This document shows positions 1-8,538 of a stretch of 64,000 nt of DNA, piece after piece. The position numbers and the translations under genes are program-made. This stretch comes from CAVPCZ01 sp963702445 (GTDB lineage Bacteria > Bacteroidota > Ignavibacteria > UBA10030 > UBA6906). Below the pieces are notes generated by a model. The model was given only the letters and a program-made list of their open reading frames with translations. It was not told the DNA's origin and did not search any database. How positions within the stretch are numbered: the first letter of the stretch is position 1; each line of letters opens with the position of its first letter. Location: contig CAVPCZ010000012.1 in the NCBI GenBank assembly GCA_963702445.1, positions 62,001 to 126,000 on the forward strand, in the 5' to 3' direction.

Positions 1-1628
1 TTCATATTCCTCGCGGCGCGAACTCGTTCAATTGCCCGTTCGGTCGCCTGCCGGAAATCATCCAGGAGAATGCGGGCATGACCTGCTTCTGCGGCGATGC
101 CGAGCCAATCGGCAAGACGAACAAACGCCTGAACTCCCGCCATTGCCCACCAGTCATCCCAGAAGTAGTGGTCGGCAAGTCCCAGATGCTCGGCACTGAG
201 TCCGGCCGGCAGCAACCCTTCCCAGACTTTCCCCGCGTCTTCAGGCCCTGTCCGCCGTGCGCGGTCGATCCAGGTGATTCCCGAACGAAGCGAAGGCAAC
301 AATGCGGCGGCAACAGTTGGATCGTGAGACAGGACCGCATGTTGCCAGACAGTCCAGAGTGCCTGGCCGTTGGAGTCCCACTCCCCCTGCTGGGATCGGA
401 AATACCCGGCGCGGGTTTGCCGCGCAGGGAAACCCCGGATGATCGGCCGGGTCTGACCATGAAACCCGAAGGCATCGAGTGCCCGGAGCATGACTGCGGC
501 ATCGCGGAACCAGAACTGGTGATACGTCCAGGGGCCCGGCGTGATGGAGTCATCATCGACCAGGAGCAGGAGCGTGCTCAGTGATGCCGTAAGCATGCTG
601 TTCAGCTTTTCGTCCGGCGTGCGGATGGCGGTGCCTGTAGCAAGGAGTCTTCGCCACTCCTCGACCACTTCGACGGGGTCTTTGATGGTCCCCCTGCCGC
701 TGCCAAGCGGAACGGACGCAACCATTGTCTGCTCTTCTTTCGCGTCAAGATGGAGAACATAGGCTGCCACCGCACTGGCAAGACCCGCAGGACAGGAAGC
801 TTCCTGCTGTTGGGGGTGACTCGCTGAGGAAGCAAAACAGCGTGCGCTATCTCCTTCCTGGTAGTTCGAACAGCAGACGAAGTCAGGGCGGGAAGGGAGC
901 CGGAGTTGTTCACCACCGTTGATGATGAAGGTGGACGATCCGGGATCGAATGTGATCTCGTGAAGAAGGGATACGCCTTCCGGGTTGAACGGCCGGAGCG
1001 CAATTCCCAATGTTGCGTCCAGCAGAGCAGGAGTGGCATTCCTCATCGTCGTGCGGATCACCAGTATGTCACCGCTTACGTATGTAAGGGACTCAAGCTC
1101 CACGCCTTCTGCCTGCCACTTCGTGGAGACAATCGGGAAACCTTCCACCAGTCCCTGCCCAACGCGGAGTTCCCGGGAGGGGAAGACTGCGCGGTTGTTC
1201 ACCTTCAACCACAGGTCCACGGACCAGCCGTTGCGAAAGGGGGTAACAAGACCGCGGGGATCAACCGTGGGCTCGATCGAACACCCCGGCGATCCGACCG
1301 CTGTCCAGTTGCGCGCGGTGACGTTTATGGAAAGTCCGAGATGCGACCGCGGGACAAAACCCGGATTCTCCGGATCATACTGATGAACCGCCCAGTACGG
1401 CAGGATCCATCCATCAAGGTTCTGCATAACGGTGAAGTTGAGGAGCCCCCTCGCAAGCTGCAGAGTATTGAGGGGGACAAGTTCCGTGGGTATCGTCTTG
1501 CGATCCAATCCGCTCAGTTCGTTTGCCATCTTGAACATGCGCACGGCGAGAGGAGGTATATGCAGGAACGCCGCAATGCGGCTGAGGATCGCCTCGAGCA
1601 CATTCGAACGGATTGTCATCTGTTTCAT
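1..1628 (-). CDS. Six-hairpin-type glycosidase, partial (C-terminus outside window)
   Basis: An uninterrupted minus-strand frame runs from position 1628 off the left edge (about 542 codons), so the protein is cut at its C-terminus by the window. The chosen ATG at 1628 has GGGAG about 9 bases upstream; an in-frame ATG at 1649 is an alternative. The first ~300 residues look like a beta-rich N-terminal domain. From about residue 365 come the segments WFRDAAVMLRALD, GYFRSQQGEWDSNGQALW and HYFWDDWWAMAGV, which resemble (alpha/alpha)6-barrel glycosidases of the GH15/GH63/amylo-1,6-glucosidase type. No signal peptide is visible, so it is probably cytoplasmic and acts on a glucan or oligosaccharide. 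The exact family and substrate cannot be fixed by eye. It is divergent from the phosphate-regulated gene set that starts at 1776. Confidence 0.75.
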   Translation of the reverse strand, partial: MKQMTIRSNVLEAILSRIAAFLHIPPLAVRMFKMANELSGLDRKTIPTELVPLNTLQLARGLLNFTVMQNLDGWILPYWAVHQYDPENPGFVPRSHLGLSINVTARNWTAVGSPGCSIEPTVDPRGLVTPFRNGWSVDLWLKVNNRAVFPSRELRVGQGLVEGFPIVSTKWQAEGVELESLTYVSGDILVIRTTMRNATPALLDATLGIALRPFNPEGVSLLHEITFDPGSSTFIINGGEQLRLPSRPDFVCCSNYQEGDSARCFASSASHPQQQEASCPAGLASAVAAYVLHLDAKEEQTMVASVPLGSGRGTIKDPVEVVEEWRRLLATGTAIRTPDEKLNSMLTASLSTLLLLVDDDSITPGPWTYHQFWFRDAAVMLRALDAFGFHGQTRPIIRGFPARQTRAGYFRSQQGEWDSNGQALWTVWQHAVLSHDPTVAAALLPSLRSGITWIDRARRTGPEDAGKVWEGLLPAGLSAEHLGLADHYFWDDWWAMAGVQAFVRLADWLGIAAEAGHARILLDDFRQATERAIERVRAARNM

Positions 1629-1693
1629 CGGTATGGACTCCCTGCCCATAATATCACGTTTTCGACATCCATCCTCAACCGGCCATCGGAGAT

Positions 1694-1733
1694 TTAACAC
1701 ATCCGTAACATTGGGATCACACTGGCGTAAGAT
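1694..1733 (+). promoter_or_regulatory. Pho-box-like direct repeat array upstream of the small peptide/GT4/phosphoesterase genes
   Basis: Three 7-base units, TTAACAC (1694), GTAACAT (1705) and ATCACAC (1716), are spaced by exactly 4 bases (11-base period). A weaker fourth unit, GTAAGAT, lies at 1727. This is the known architecture of PhoB/PhoP binding sites (7-mers, 4-base spacers). The same layout occurs in front of the porin-pst operon at 10920-10959 on the other strand. In both cases 19 bases separate the third unit from a -10-like hexamer. Regulator identity is inferred. Confidence 0.75.
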
Positions 1734-1741
1734 GGACATGA

Positions 1742-1747
1742 TATATT
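1742..1747 (+). promoter_or_regulatory. -10-like hexamer TATATT
   Basis: TATATT lies 19 bases after the third Pho-box unit and 28 bases before the ATG at 1776. The same 19-base spacing separates the third unit from TATCTT at the pst promoter. No good -35 hexamer is visible, as expected for an activator-dependent Pho promoter. Confidence 0.5.
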
Positions 1748-1775
1748 GTTGCCGTAAAAAGTCGCGGAGGTCCCT

Positions 1776-1859
1776 ATGTATGCTGGAGTATTTTTCATCC
1801 TTGGATTCATTTTTGTGATCTTCCAGTTTCTGGTTCGGGCGATCCAGCGGGCGCGTTAG
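1776..1859 (+). CDS. 27-residue single-pass membrane peptide
   Basis: A very short frame preceded by a strong Shine-Dalgarno sequence (GGAGGT at 1766-1771, 4 bases before the ATG). The product begins MYAGVFFILGF, is almost entirely hydrophobic over residues 3-20, and ends in a basic tail (RAIQRAR), which fits a positive-inside single transmembrane helix. It is the first gene after the Pho-box-like array and ends 39 bases before the glycosyltransferase start, so it is probably co-transcribed with it. I do not recognise the family. It could be a small regulator or stabiliser of a membrane enzyme induced by phosphate starvation. The case for coding rests on the ribosome binding site, membrane-like composition and position. 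Confidence 0.6.
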   Translation: MYAGVFFILGFIFVIFQFLVRAIQRAR

Positions 1860-1898
1860 TCCGCATCGTCTCTTGTGTTCTCACAATCAGGAGGGTTC

Positions 1899-3068
1899 AT
1901 GCCGGCACTTGCGGGCAGTCGTCGGTTCCGCGTTGCGTTCTTTGCAGGCACCATGAAGAAGGAGCACGATGGCGTCACACGGGTACTCTATCGGACAATC
2001 GACGCTCTGAAAGAGATCGGCATCGAGAGCATCTTCTTCTCTCCGATCATCCCCCGCCGGGAGGAACAGCCGGTGCCGATGTTCGAAGTTCCATCGGTGA
2101 TGATCCCGCTCTACAAAGATTACCGGTTTGCCTTCCCCGGCCAGAAACATTTCGACGCGAAACTCACGGCATTTGATCCCGATCTGATTCACATCAACAG
2201 TCCCTGTCCCCTCGGGTACGCCGCACTCCGGTACGGTCAGCGGAAGGGCATCCCTGTTGTCGCGACGTATCACACCCACTTCCCAAGTTACGCAAAGTAC
2301 TACAGGGTCAAAGCGCTCGAGATGTTCAGCTGGACGTATTTGCGCAGTCTCTACAACGATTGCGCGAAGGTGTATGTCCCGTCAGACCCGGTCAGAAAGG
2401 AATTGCGCAAACACGGCTTTGTGACCACGGAGCTTCTGCCGCACGGTGTGGACCCCGGGGAATTCAATCCTTCGTATCGTTCCGAGGAGTGGCGGCGTGC
2501 AAACGGACTGGCCGGCAAGACCGTTCTGCTGTTTGCCGGGAGGCTGGTCTGGGAGAAGGATCTCCGGGTGCTGGCCGACGCGTACCGGATGATCACCGCC
2601 CGGCGAAGTGATACGGTGTTGGTGCTGGCGGGTGATGGTCCAATCTGTGCCGAGCTCCAGCAGATGATGCCCGGCGCGCTGTTCCTGGGGCACCAATCGG
2701 GAAGTGCGCTGGCCAGGGTGTATGCGTCAAGCGATATGTTCGTGTTTCCTTCCACCACGGAGACATTCGGGAATGTCACGCTCGAAGCCATGGCCTCGGG
2801 GCTTCCGCCGGTCTGCGCCAGAGAGGGCGGTGCCGGCGGTTTCGTGACGATGGGTGCGACGGGGATGCTCGCCGAGCCACGCGATGCAGGGGATTTCGCA
2901 CAGCAGGTCGAGTATCTCCTCGACCATCCAGCCGAACGGCGCAGCATGGCGGAGGCGGCTCTTCGATTCGCGAAGGAACAATCCTGGGCAAAGATCTTCG
3001 TACGCCTGTTCGCCAGCTATGCGGAGGTTGCAGCGGGCTGGAACGGCCCCAGAAGGAAGGCGGCATGA
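1899..3068 (+). CDS. GT4 family glycosyltransferase
   Basis: 389 residues from the ATG at 1899, chosen over an in-frame GTG at 1875 because AGGAGG sits about 5 bases upstream. The protein has the GT-B fold pattern of family GT4: an N-terminal Rossmann domain with a glycine-rich start (FFAGTMKKEHDGVTR), the hinge region LLPHGVD, VLLFAGRLVWEKD opening the C-terminal nucleotide-sugar domain, and an E-x7-E motif (E288 and E296). This subgroup contains alpha-mannosyl and diacylglycerol glucosyl/glucuronosyl transferases such as Agt and MgtA. It overlaps the next gene, a metallophosphoesterase, by 4 bases and lies behind a Pho-box-like array. I infer that it glycosylates diacylglycerol at the inner membrane face during phosphate starvation. 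A role in another glycoconjugate is possible. Confidence 0.8.
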   Translation: MPALAGSRRFRVAFFAGTMKKEHDGVTRVLYRTIDALKEIGIESIFFSPIIPRREEQPVPMFEVPSVMIPLYKDYRFAFPGQKHFDAKLTAFDPDLIHINSPCPLGYAALRYGQRKGIPVVATYHTHFPSYAKYYRVKALEMFSWTYLRSLYNDCAKVYVPSDPVRKELRKHGFVTTELLPHGVDPGEFNPSYRSEEWRRANGLAGKTVLLFAGRLVWEKDLRVLADAYRMITARRSDTVLVLAGDGPICAELQQMMPGALFLGHQSGSALARVYASSDMFVFPSTTETFGNVTLEAMASGLPPVCAREGGAGGFVTMGATGMLAEPRDAGDFAQQVEYLLDHPAERRSMAEAALRFAKEQSWAKIFVRLFASYAEVAAGWNGPRRKAA

Positions 3069-4012
3069 TGCGGCCTGTTACCATCGCCCATATTGCAGAT
3101 CTGCACCTCAGCGGAGAACACAAGCGTTTTACGATCCGGCGCGTGCGGGCGTTGCTGGATGCCATTGTACGTCGGGAGGTGGACCACGTTGTTGTCGCCG
3201 GTGATATCGCGGCTGATGCCAACCCGAAGGATTTCGAGATCGCCCGGCGCCTGTTCAAGAACGCGGGACTACTCGACCCCCGCCGGTTGACCGTGGTGAT
3301 CGGCAATCACGACGTCTACGGCGGCGTCCACCATGCCGAGGATATCCTCACCTTCCCCCGGCGGTGCAAGGAAACACACTACGGGAAGAAGGTGAAGGAA
3401 TTCCGGGAGTTTTTTGCGGAGACCTTCGAGGGGTGTCTGTTCGCCGCAGACGGCAGGACATTCCCTTTTGCGAAAGTCCTCGGCAATACGGCGATGATCG
3501 GTGTGAATTCCGTTGCGCGGTACTCCGGTGTGAAGAACCCTGTCGGTTCAAACGGCGAAGTGGATGATCTGGAGTTCAAGAGCATCGGCGACCTCCTTAA
3601 GGATCCGCTCGTGAGGGACAAATGCAAGATCGTGATCATCCATCATCATTTTCATAAGATCTCGGCAGGTCCTGAAGGCGCCCTGAAGAGCGCGTGGGGT
3701 GCTATTGAACGACAGACCATGAAGCTGCGGGGAAAGAGCAGGCTTTTTGATCTCTTCAAGGACCATGGAGTGAGCGTGGTGTTGCACGGTCATGTTCACC
3801 TCAGCTTCACCTATGAACGAAAAGAATTACGTTTTGCCAATGCCGGAGGGTCAGTCTTTGGTCCGGAGGCAACGAGGTCAACATCGTACAATCTGGTCCG
3901 GCTCCTCGACGGGGGGGCGAAGACCACCTTGATCCGCGTACCGATGGATGGTTTGCCCCCCGTCGCAGAACCCAGCAGTCCGGAGGTAGCGCGGGAGCTG
4001 ATCGCGGCATAA
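3065..4012 (+). CDS. Calcineurin-like metallophosphoesterase (possible PlcP-type phospholipase)
   Basis: 315 residues starting at ATG 3065; a second ATG follows directly and the start overlaps the glycosyltransferase stop (ATGA), so translation is probably coupled. All metal-binding motifs of the calcineurin-like fold are present: D12-x-H14, G46-D47, G80-N81-H82-D83, a histidine cluster at H193-H197, and G242-H243-x-H245. No signal peptide is seen, so it is cytoplasmic or membrane-peripheral. In alphaproteobacteria and marine bacteria a metallophosphoesterase, PlcP, paired with a GT4 enzyme, Agt, converts phospholipids to glycolipids under phosphate limitation. The same pair and a Pho-like promoter occur here, so I infer that role. 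Other substrates (nucleotides, UDP-sugars) cannot be excluded. Confidence 0.8.
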   Translation: MMRPVTIAHIADLHLSGEHKRFTIRRVRALLDAIVRREVDHVVVAGDIAADANPKDFEIARRLFKNAGLLDPRRLTVVIGNHDVYGGVHHAEDILTFPRRCKETHYGKKVKEFREFFAETFEGCLFAADGRTFPFAKVLGNTAMIGVNSVARYSGVKNPVGSNGEVDDLEFKSIGDLLKDPLVRDKCKIVIIHHHFHKISAGPEGALKSAWGAIERQTMKLRGKSRLFDLFKDHGVSVVLHGHVHLSFTYERKELRFANAGGSVFGPEATRSTSYNLVRLLDGGAKTTLIRVPMDGLPPVAEPSSPEVARELIAA

Positions 4013-4071
4013 CCGTTAAGGAAGGGAGTACCGCCCATCGACACCCGGCGCATGATCAACTGAGGTCCAGC

Positions 4072-4299
4072 ATGGCACATTGTAGTAAATGTGGGGGAAA
4101 CCGCGTGAAGGTCTCAGCAACCACCGTGCGTCGGTTCTTCACGATCCGATGCCTGCGAAGGGGTTGTGGCGTCACGACCGTGCGGGACCTGAGCATCTCC
4201 GCGGCCCTTGCCGGCGTGTTTGTCAGACCCCAGCGCACCCACGGCATCAATAAGAACCATACAGAACTTCTGAAGCTGTCCGATAGGGTTGACTATTGA
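4072..4299 (+). CDS. Small putative zinc-ribbon protein
   Basis: 75 residues with a GAGG ribosome binding site 7 bases upstream of the ATG. Cysteine pairs C4/C7 and C27/C32 are spaced like a zinc ribbon in a basic N-terminal half. The rest has no recognisable domain. It follows the phosphoesterase after 59 bases and may be the last gene of that unit. The opposite strand also carries an open frame here, but it lacks the cysteine pattern. Function unknown. Confidence 0.45.
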   Translation: MAHCSKCGGNRVKVSATTVRRFFTIRCLRRGCGVTTVRDLSISAALAGVFVRPQRTHGINKNHTELLKLSDRVDY

Positions 4300-4353
4300 G
4301 CTACTAGTGCCAGGTTCAAACGCGCTGTCACTTCCGCCTGGTTATTCCTGATG

Positions 4354-4593
4354 TCATTCCTCCGGCGGCAGCCGCCGCTTGAAGAAGAAGACCGGCCGGA
4401 TGTCCCCGAAGCCGTTCGTCATCTCCCATCCCTCGCGTCCGAGTACTGCGATGAGACGGGCCATTGCATCATCCTTGGAATCGTTCTTCCGCGAACGGTC
4501 CTTCTTGACCCGCCGATGTTCCAGCCCCTCACCGGTCAGGTAGGCTACTTCATGGCGGATCAGGTCAACAAAGCAGTACTCCCAGCGGTCCAT
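4354..4593 (-). CDS. Small DUF4177-like protein
   Basis: 79 residues on the minus strand, with AGGAG upstream of the ATG at 4593. It begins MDRWEYCFVDL and has LGREGWEMTNGFGDI followed by VFFFKRRL near the end. This is the layout of DUF4177-type small proteins, in which a 'LGxEGWE' motif precedes a terminal phenylalanine/lysine/arginine strand. Their function is unknown. It stands alone between a plus-strand unit and the pst operon, with about 255 bases on its right in which I see no gene. Confidence 0.6.
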   Translation of the reverse strand: MDRWEYCFVDLIRHEVAYLTGEGLEHRRVKKDRSRKNDSKDDAMARLIAVLGREGWEMTNGFGDIRPVFFFKRRLPPEE

Positions 4594-4848
4594 TGTGAAC
4601 GGGGCTCCTTCGTTTTAAGGATTGGTACTTGACAAGCCACCGGGTACGGACCCGGAGCCGGTATACAGAGAGGAAATATATGCACGGGATGTTATCCCTG
4701 CATTACGCCAGGATTACCAAATCGTGAAGATACGCGGGTACATCGGTTACCGGAGATAGACCGGGAGGGCATGGTGGGGAGGGCACGAAGGGGCCGACAT
4801 CACCACTGCAACGGCAAGAGCACAGGAACTTGAGGGGGTCACTGGGAT

Positions 4849-5550
4849 TCACCCTTTTTGATCGGCAAGATGCTTGACGACCGCAGCTTCCACTTCGAAT
4901 ATCACCTCCTCGGCAATATTCGTGGCAAGGTCCGCGACACGCTCCAGATTCCGCGAAACGCGCACCAGTTCGAGGGCCTGCTGCACCGAGGAAGGATCCC
5001 GCTGAATGAGGGCAATCAGATCGTCCACGGTTTTCCTGTTCAGGGCATCAGCCAGATCGTCATTCCGCAGAACACCCCGGCACGATGCGGCATTGGTGTG
5101 GACGAAACCATCGATTGCATCCCGCAGCATCGCCTGGGCAATCTGCGCCATCTGCGGAATGCCGGTTTGAATGCTCAGGGGGGGTTTGCTGGAATAGGTG
5201 ACCGCTGACTCAGCCAGGTTGACAGCATGATCGCCGATCCGCTCCAGGTCGTTGTTGATCTTCAACGCGGCCAGAATGAAGCGGAGATCACGTGCCACCG
5301 GCTGCTGTAATGCAAGCAGCCTGACGACCGCCGCGTCGTTCTGCAGCTCGAACGCATTGATCTGCTGCTCGTTCTGGAGAACCCGTTGTGCGATCTCCGG
5401 ATTCCGCTCCAGCATCGCCTTGATGGAATCAGTGATGGCCTGTTCGACCAGACTCCCCATCCGTATGATGTCGGCTTTCAGTGCCTCGAGTTCCTGTATG
5501 TAATGACGTTCCATGCCTTTGCCAGATTCTCCCTTTAAGTCGTCATTCAT
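4849..5550 (-). CDS. phoU: Phosphate transport regulator PhoU
   Basis: 233 residues from the ATG at 5550, chosen because GGGAG lies 10 bases upstream and the length then matches the family; a frame extension to 5610 is probably untranslated. PhoU is a cytoplasmic all-helical protein with two three-helix repeats, each with a metal-binding E/D-x3-D signature. Here these are seen as RIGDHAVNLAE in the first repeat and RVADLATNIAEE in the second. It links the Pst transporter to the phosphate sensor kinase and keeps the Pho regulon off when phosphate is plentiful. It is the last gene of the porin-pst-phoU operon, 90 bases after pstB. No sensor kinase or response regulator gene lies in the window. 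Confidence 0.95.
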   Translation of the reverse strand: MNDDLKGESGKGMERHYIQELEALKADIIRMGSLVEQAITDSIKAMLERNPEIAQRVLQNEQQINAFELQNDAAVVRLLALQQPVARDLRFILAALKINNDLERIGDHAVNLAESAVTYSSKPPLSIQTGIPQMAQIAQAMLRDAIDGFVHTNAASCRGVLRNDDLADALNRKTVDDLIALIQRDPSSVQQALELVRVSRNLERVADLATNIAEEVIFEVEAAVVKHLADQKG

Positions 5551-5640
5551 GGTAGGAATTCTCCCGCCGAGTCGCAAGTCCGTTGAACAAGGGCACATGT
5601 GAAGCCACATGCCTTTTAACTATGGCGGCATGACAGCCCG

Positions 5641-6414
5641 CTAGCCAAATCTGCCGGTAATATAGTCTTCCGTCTGCTTCTTCTCAGGCGTGGTAAATAT
5701 CTTTTTGGTTTCACCGAACTCGATGAGCTCACCCATATAGAAGAACGCGGTGTAGTCACTCACCCGCGCCGCCTGCTGCATATTGTGGGTCACGATGACG
5801 ATGGTGTAGTTACTCTTGAGCTGGTAGATCAACTCCTCGATCTTGGCCGTTGCAATGGGATCAAGCGCGCTGGCAGGTTCGTCCATGAGCAGAACCCCCG
5901 GGTCGACGGCAAGTGCACGGGCGATGCAGAGCCGTTGCTGCTGTCCTCCCGAGAGGGAAAGCGCGCTCTTCCTCATGTCGTCTTTCACCTCTTCCCACAG
6001 CGCCGCCCTCTTCAGGGTGCTCTCCACGATTTCTTCCAGTTTCCGTTTGTCATGGACGCCGTTTATGCGCGGTCCATAGGCAACATTGTCAAAGATGGAC
6101 TTCGGAAACGGGTTGGATTTCTGAAAGATCATTCCGACGCGTTTGCGCAGTTCGACAACATCCACATTCCGATCGTAGATATCGACACCGTCGATCGAGA
6201 CATTCCCGTCCATGCGGACGTTGTCGATGAGATCGTTCATCCTGTTAAAGGTGCGGAGAAATGTCGATTTGCCGCACCCGGAAGGACCGATGAGGGCGGT
6301 CACATGATTCGGCGGGATATCCATCGTAACATTTCGCAGCGCCAGCTTGGATCCGTACCAGAAGTTCAGGCTGGCCACTTCGATCTTTGGCACGTACGGC
6401 TCTGATGTGTTCAT
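5641..6414 (-). CDS. pstB: Phosphate ABC transporter ATP-binding protein PstB
   Basis: 257 residues, the usual PstB length. The complete set of ABC ATPase motifs is visible: Walker A G43-PSGCGK-ST51, the PstB-typical Q-loop region MIFQKSNPFPKSI, signature LSGGQQQR, Walker B VLLMDEP with ASALDP as D-loop, and the H-loop histidine in VTHNMQQA. It couples ATP hydrolysis to phosphate import through PstA and PstC at the inner membrane. It starts 10 bases after the pstA stop and is followed by phoU. Confidence 0.97.
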   Translation of the reverse strand: MNTSEPYVPKIEVASLNFWYGSKLALRNVTMDIPPNHVTALIGPSGCGKSTFLRTFNRMNDLIDNVRMDGNVSIDGVDIYDRNVDVVELRKRVGMIFQKSNPFPKSIFDNVAYGPRINGVHDKRKLEEIVESTLKRAALWEEVKDDMRKSALSLSGGQQQRLCIARALAVDPGVLLMDEPASALDPIATAKIEELIYQLKSNYTIVIVTHNMQQAARVSDYTAFFYMGELIEFGETKKIFTTPEKKQTEDYITGRFG

Positions 6415-6424
6415 AGGTGTCCGT

Positions 6425-7330
6425 TTACGACATCTGATGCGCCCGGAGACGCGAGCGCAGAAAGATTGCCGAGAAATTCAGCAGAAAAGTTAGCAGAAGC
6501 AGGACGAGCGTCGTGGCATACTGGATACCGCGCGTGGCATCGACATTGGTCGATTGCGTGGACATGATATACACGTGGTAGCCCAGCTCCATGAATTGAT
6601 CGGAGAGGCTTCCCGGAAGATGGGGGAGAAAATACGCGGCTCCGGTAAAGAGAATCGGCGCCACCTCCCCCGCCCCCCGGCTTACCGCGAGGATGGCGCC
6701 TGTCAGAATGCCGGTGATGGAGTTCGGTATCACAATATTCACGATGGTCTGCCATCTGGTTGCACCCAGCGCCAGGCTTGCAGCCCGGAGTTCCGCCGGG
6801 ACGGTTTTTATCGCTTCCTCCACCGAGACAATAACCACCGGAAGCGTGAGGAGCGCCATCGTGAGACTTGCCCAGAGGATGTTGGGCTGCGCCCATCGCA
6901 AATCCGTGCCGTCGGTCAACAGGTTGTCCATTCCGGAGCCCACAAATTGCACAAAGAAGCCGAGACCGAAGAGCCCGAAGACGATAGCCGGAACACCCGC
7001 AAGGGTGTTGACAGCGAAGCGGATGGCACGCGCCAGAATCGATCTGCTGCTCGCATACTCGCTGAGATACACGGCAGTGATTGTCCCTACCGGGACGCCG
7101 ACAATCGACATGATAATCACCAGCAGGGCCGTGCCGACAATCGCGGGAAAAATCCCTCCTTCGGTCATGCCTTCCCTCGGTGCGCTGCTCAGGAACTCCC
7201 AGGTGAGCGCATCTTTGCCGCCGACAACAATCGTTCCCATCACCAGGATCACCACCGTAATGATCAGGAATGCGGCGAGCGCACTCAGGGTGACCACGGA
7301 TGTCCCCAGGAGTTTCTTGCGCATGCTCAT
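6425..7330 (-). CDS. pstA: Phosphate ABC transporter permease PstA
   Basis: 301 residues from the ATG at 7330, one base after the pstC stop. A much longer open frame upstream is discarded because it overlaps pstC. There is one N-terminal helix (residues ~8-35) and about five more, and the EAA-type cytoplasmic loop ASLALGATRWQTIVNIVIP that docks onto PstB. The sequence GVPAIVFGLFGLGFFV is typical of PstA. With PstC it forms the phosphate channel in the inner membrane. Confidence 0.96.
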   Translation of the reverse strand: MSMRKKLLGTSVVTLSALAAFLIITVVILVMGTIVVGGKDALTWEFLSSAPREGMTEGGIFPAIVGTALLVIIMSIVGVPVGTITAVYLSEYASSRSILARAIRFAVNTLAGVPAIVFGLFGLGFFVQFVGSGMDNLLTDGTDLRWAQPNILWASLTMALLTLPVVIVSVEEAIKTVPAELRAASLALGATRWQTIVNIVIPNSITGILTGAILAVSRGAGEVAPILFTGAAYFLPHLPGSLSDQFMELGYHVYIMSTQSTNVDATRGIQYATTLVLLLLTFLLNFSAIFLRSRLRAHQMS

Positions 7331-7331
7331 C

Positions 7332-8513
7332 TCATCCACCCCGGAAACGTTTGAGGAGCCGTTGACGGATGAACACTTCAGCGACGGCATTAAGCACGAA
7401 GGTGAAGATAAAGAGTATTGCCCCGAGCATAAAGAGTACGTTGTAGTGGGTGTCGCCGAAGACCACTTCGGCCATCTCCGCACCGATGGTGGCGGACATT
7501 GTGCGGACCGGTTCGAGCATGTTGAACGAGAGCATCGCCGCATTCCCGGTTGCCATGAGAACAATCATGGTCTCGCCGAATGCCCGCCCGAAACCGAGCA
7601 GCAGGGCGGCAAAGACACCCGGTGTTGCAGCGGGGAGTTTCACAAACAATGCCGTCTGCCACTTTGTCGCCCCCAGGGCCAGGCTTGCTTCCGTCATGAA
7701 TCTCGGCACCGCGGCCAGTGCGTCCTCCGCAACGGTGAAGATGATCGGAATGACGGCAAGCGACATCGCCACCCCTCCCAGAAAGGCATTCAGCCTGAAC
7801 TTGTAGCCGAACAGATCCTGGAGCAACGTTGCGAGGACCACAAGCGCAAAGAAACCTATCACTACGGAAGGAAAGCCTGCCAGGATTTCAATGGCCGGTT
7901 TGAGGATCTCCTTGGACCAGCGTGGCGCGAAAGACGACGTGAACAGGGCGGCAAGAATTGCGATAGGTCCGGCTATTATAATGGCGAAGAGGGTCACCTT
8001 CATCGAACCGAAAACGAGCGGAATGATCCCGTAGCGTGGTTCCAGGGACACCGGAGCCCATGTTGTGCCGAGGAAGTTCTCGAGCGTAGATTCTCCTTCG
8101 CCGCCCGAGCCTTCCATCGTGCGGGAACGGTCACTGCCGGAGACACGGCGTGCGGCATCCCCTATCTGCTCATCGCCATAGGTTTCCTGCTCTTCTGCGG
8201 GCGCCGACACCGCAGCATCGTTTGACGGCGCCAGAAAGATCGGCATCGCTTCGCGGAACACAAAGAAGAAGATACCCACTATCGCCGCAAGGGATACAAA
8301 TGCCACAAGGGTAATGGTCTTCTCAGAAAGAAATTCATCCCACCGGAATCGTTTCTTGAGGTCAGCCACACGCAATCGCTTCACCCTCCCCGGCATCACC
8401 GGTTCAGGAGGGATCGCCGCCGGACCATGCGCCGGGGTGACAATCCGGTCGTCCGGCGACGTCAGCCGGGACACGGGCGACCCCGGAAACACGTTTTGAG
8501 GTTCATTGACCAT
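7332..8513 (-). CDS. pstC: Phosphate ABC transporter permease PstC, with extended N-terminus and acidic loop
   Basis: About 393 residues from the ATG at 8513; a GTG six codons upstream is less likely. Compared with the usual ~300 residues it carries a ~55-residue hydrophilic N-terminus. It also has a ~55-residue acidic, glycine- and serine-rich insert between the first helix (FVSLAAIVGIFFFVF) and the conserved permease core. The core is normal: GFPSVVIGFFAL, an EAA loop ASLALGATKWQTALFVKLP, and GRAFGETMIVLMATGN. It pairs with PstA. Topology places the insert on the periplasmic side, where it might interact with PstS. I cannot say whether that matters. Confidence 0.95.
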   Translation of the reverse strand: MVNEPQNVFPGSPVSRLTSPDDRIVTPAHGPAAIPPEPVMPGRVKRLRVADLKKRFRWDEFLSEKTITLVAFVSLAAIVGIFFFVFREAMPIFLAPSNDAAVSAPAEEQETYGDEQIGDAARRVSGSDRSRTMEGSGGEGESTLENFLGTTWAPVSLEPRYGIIPLVFGSMKVTLFAIIIAGPIAILAALFTSSFAPRWSKEILKPAIEILAGFPSVVIGFFALVVLATLLQDLFGYKFRLNAFLGGVAMSLAVIPIIFTVAEDALAAVPRFMTEASLALGATKWQTALFVKLPAATPGVFAALLLGFGRAFGETMIVLMATGNAAMLSFNMLEPVRTMSATIGAEMAEVVFGDTHYNVLFMLGAILFIFTFVLNAVAEVFIRQRLLKRFRGG

Positions 8514-8538
8514 TTCTTTTCTCTCGTTCACGCGTCAA

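Noticed and set aside
906..1697. 263-residue plus-strand frame
   Set aside because: Antisense to the glycosidase gene, whose frame is open over 1.6 kb and carries family-like blocks.
6554..8225. Long plus-strand open frames (266 and 510 residues) over the pst permeases
   Set aside because: Antisense to pstA and pstC, which have complete family motifs; the reverse frames are arginine/histidine-rich and have no recognisable domains.
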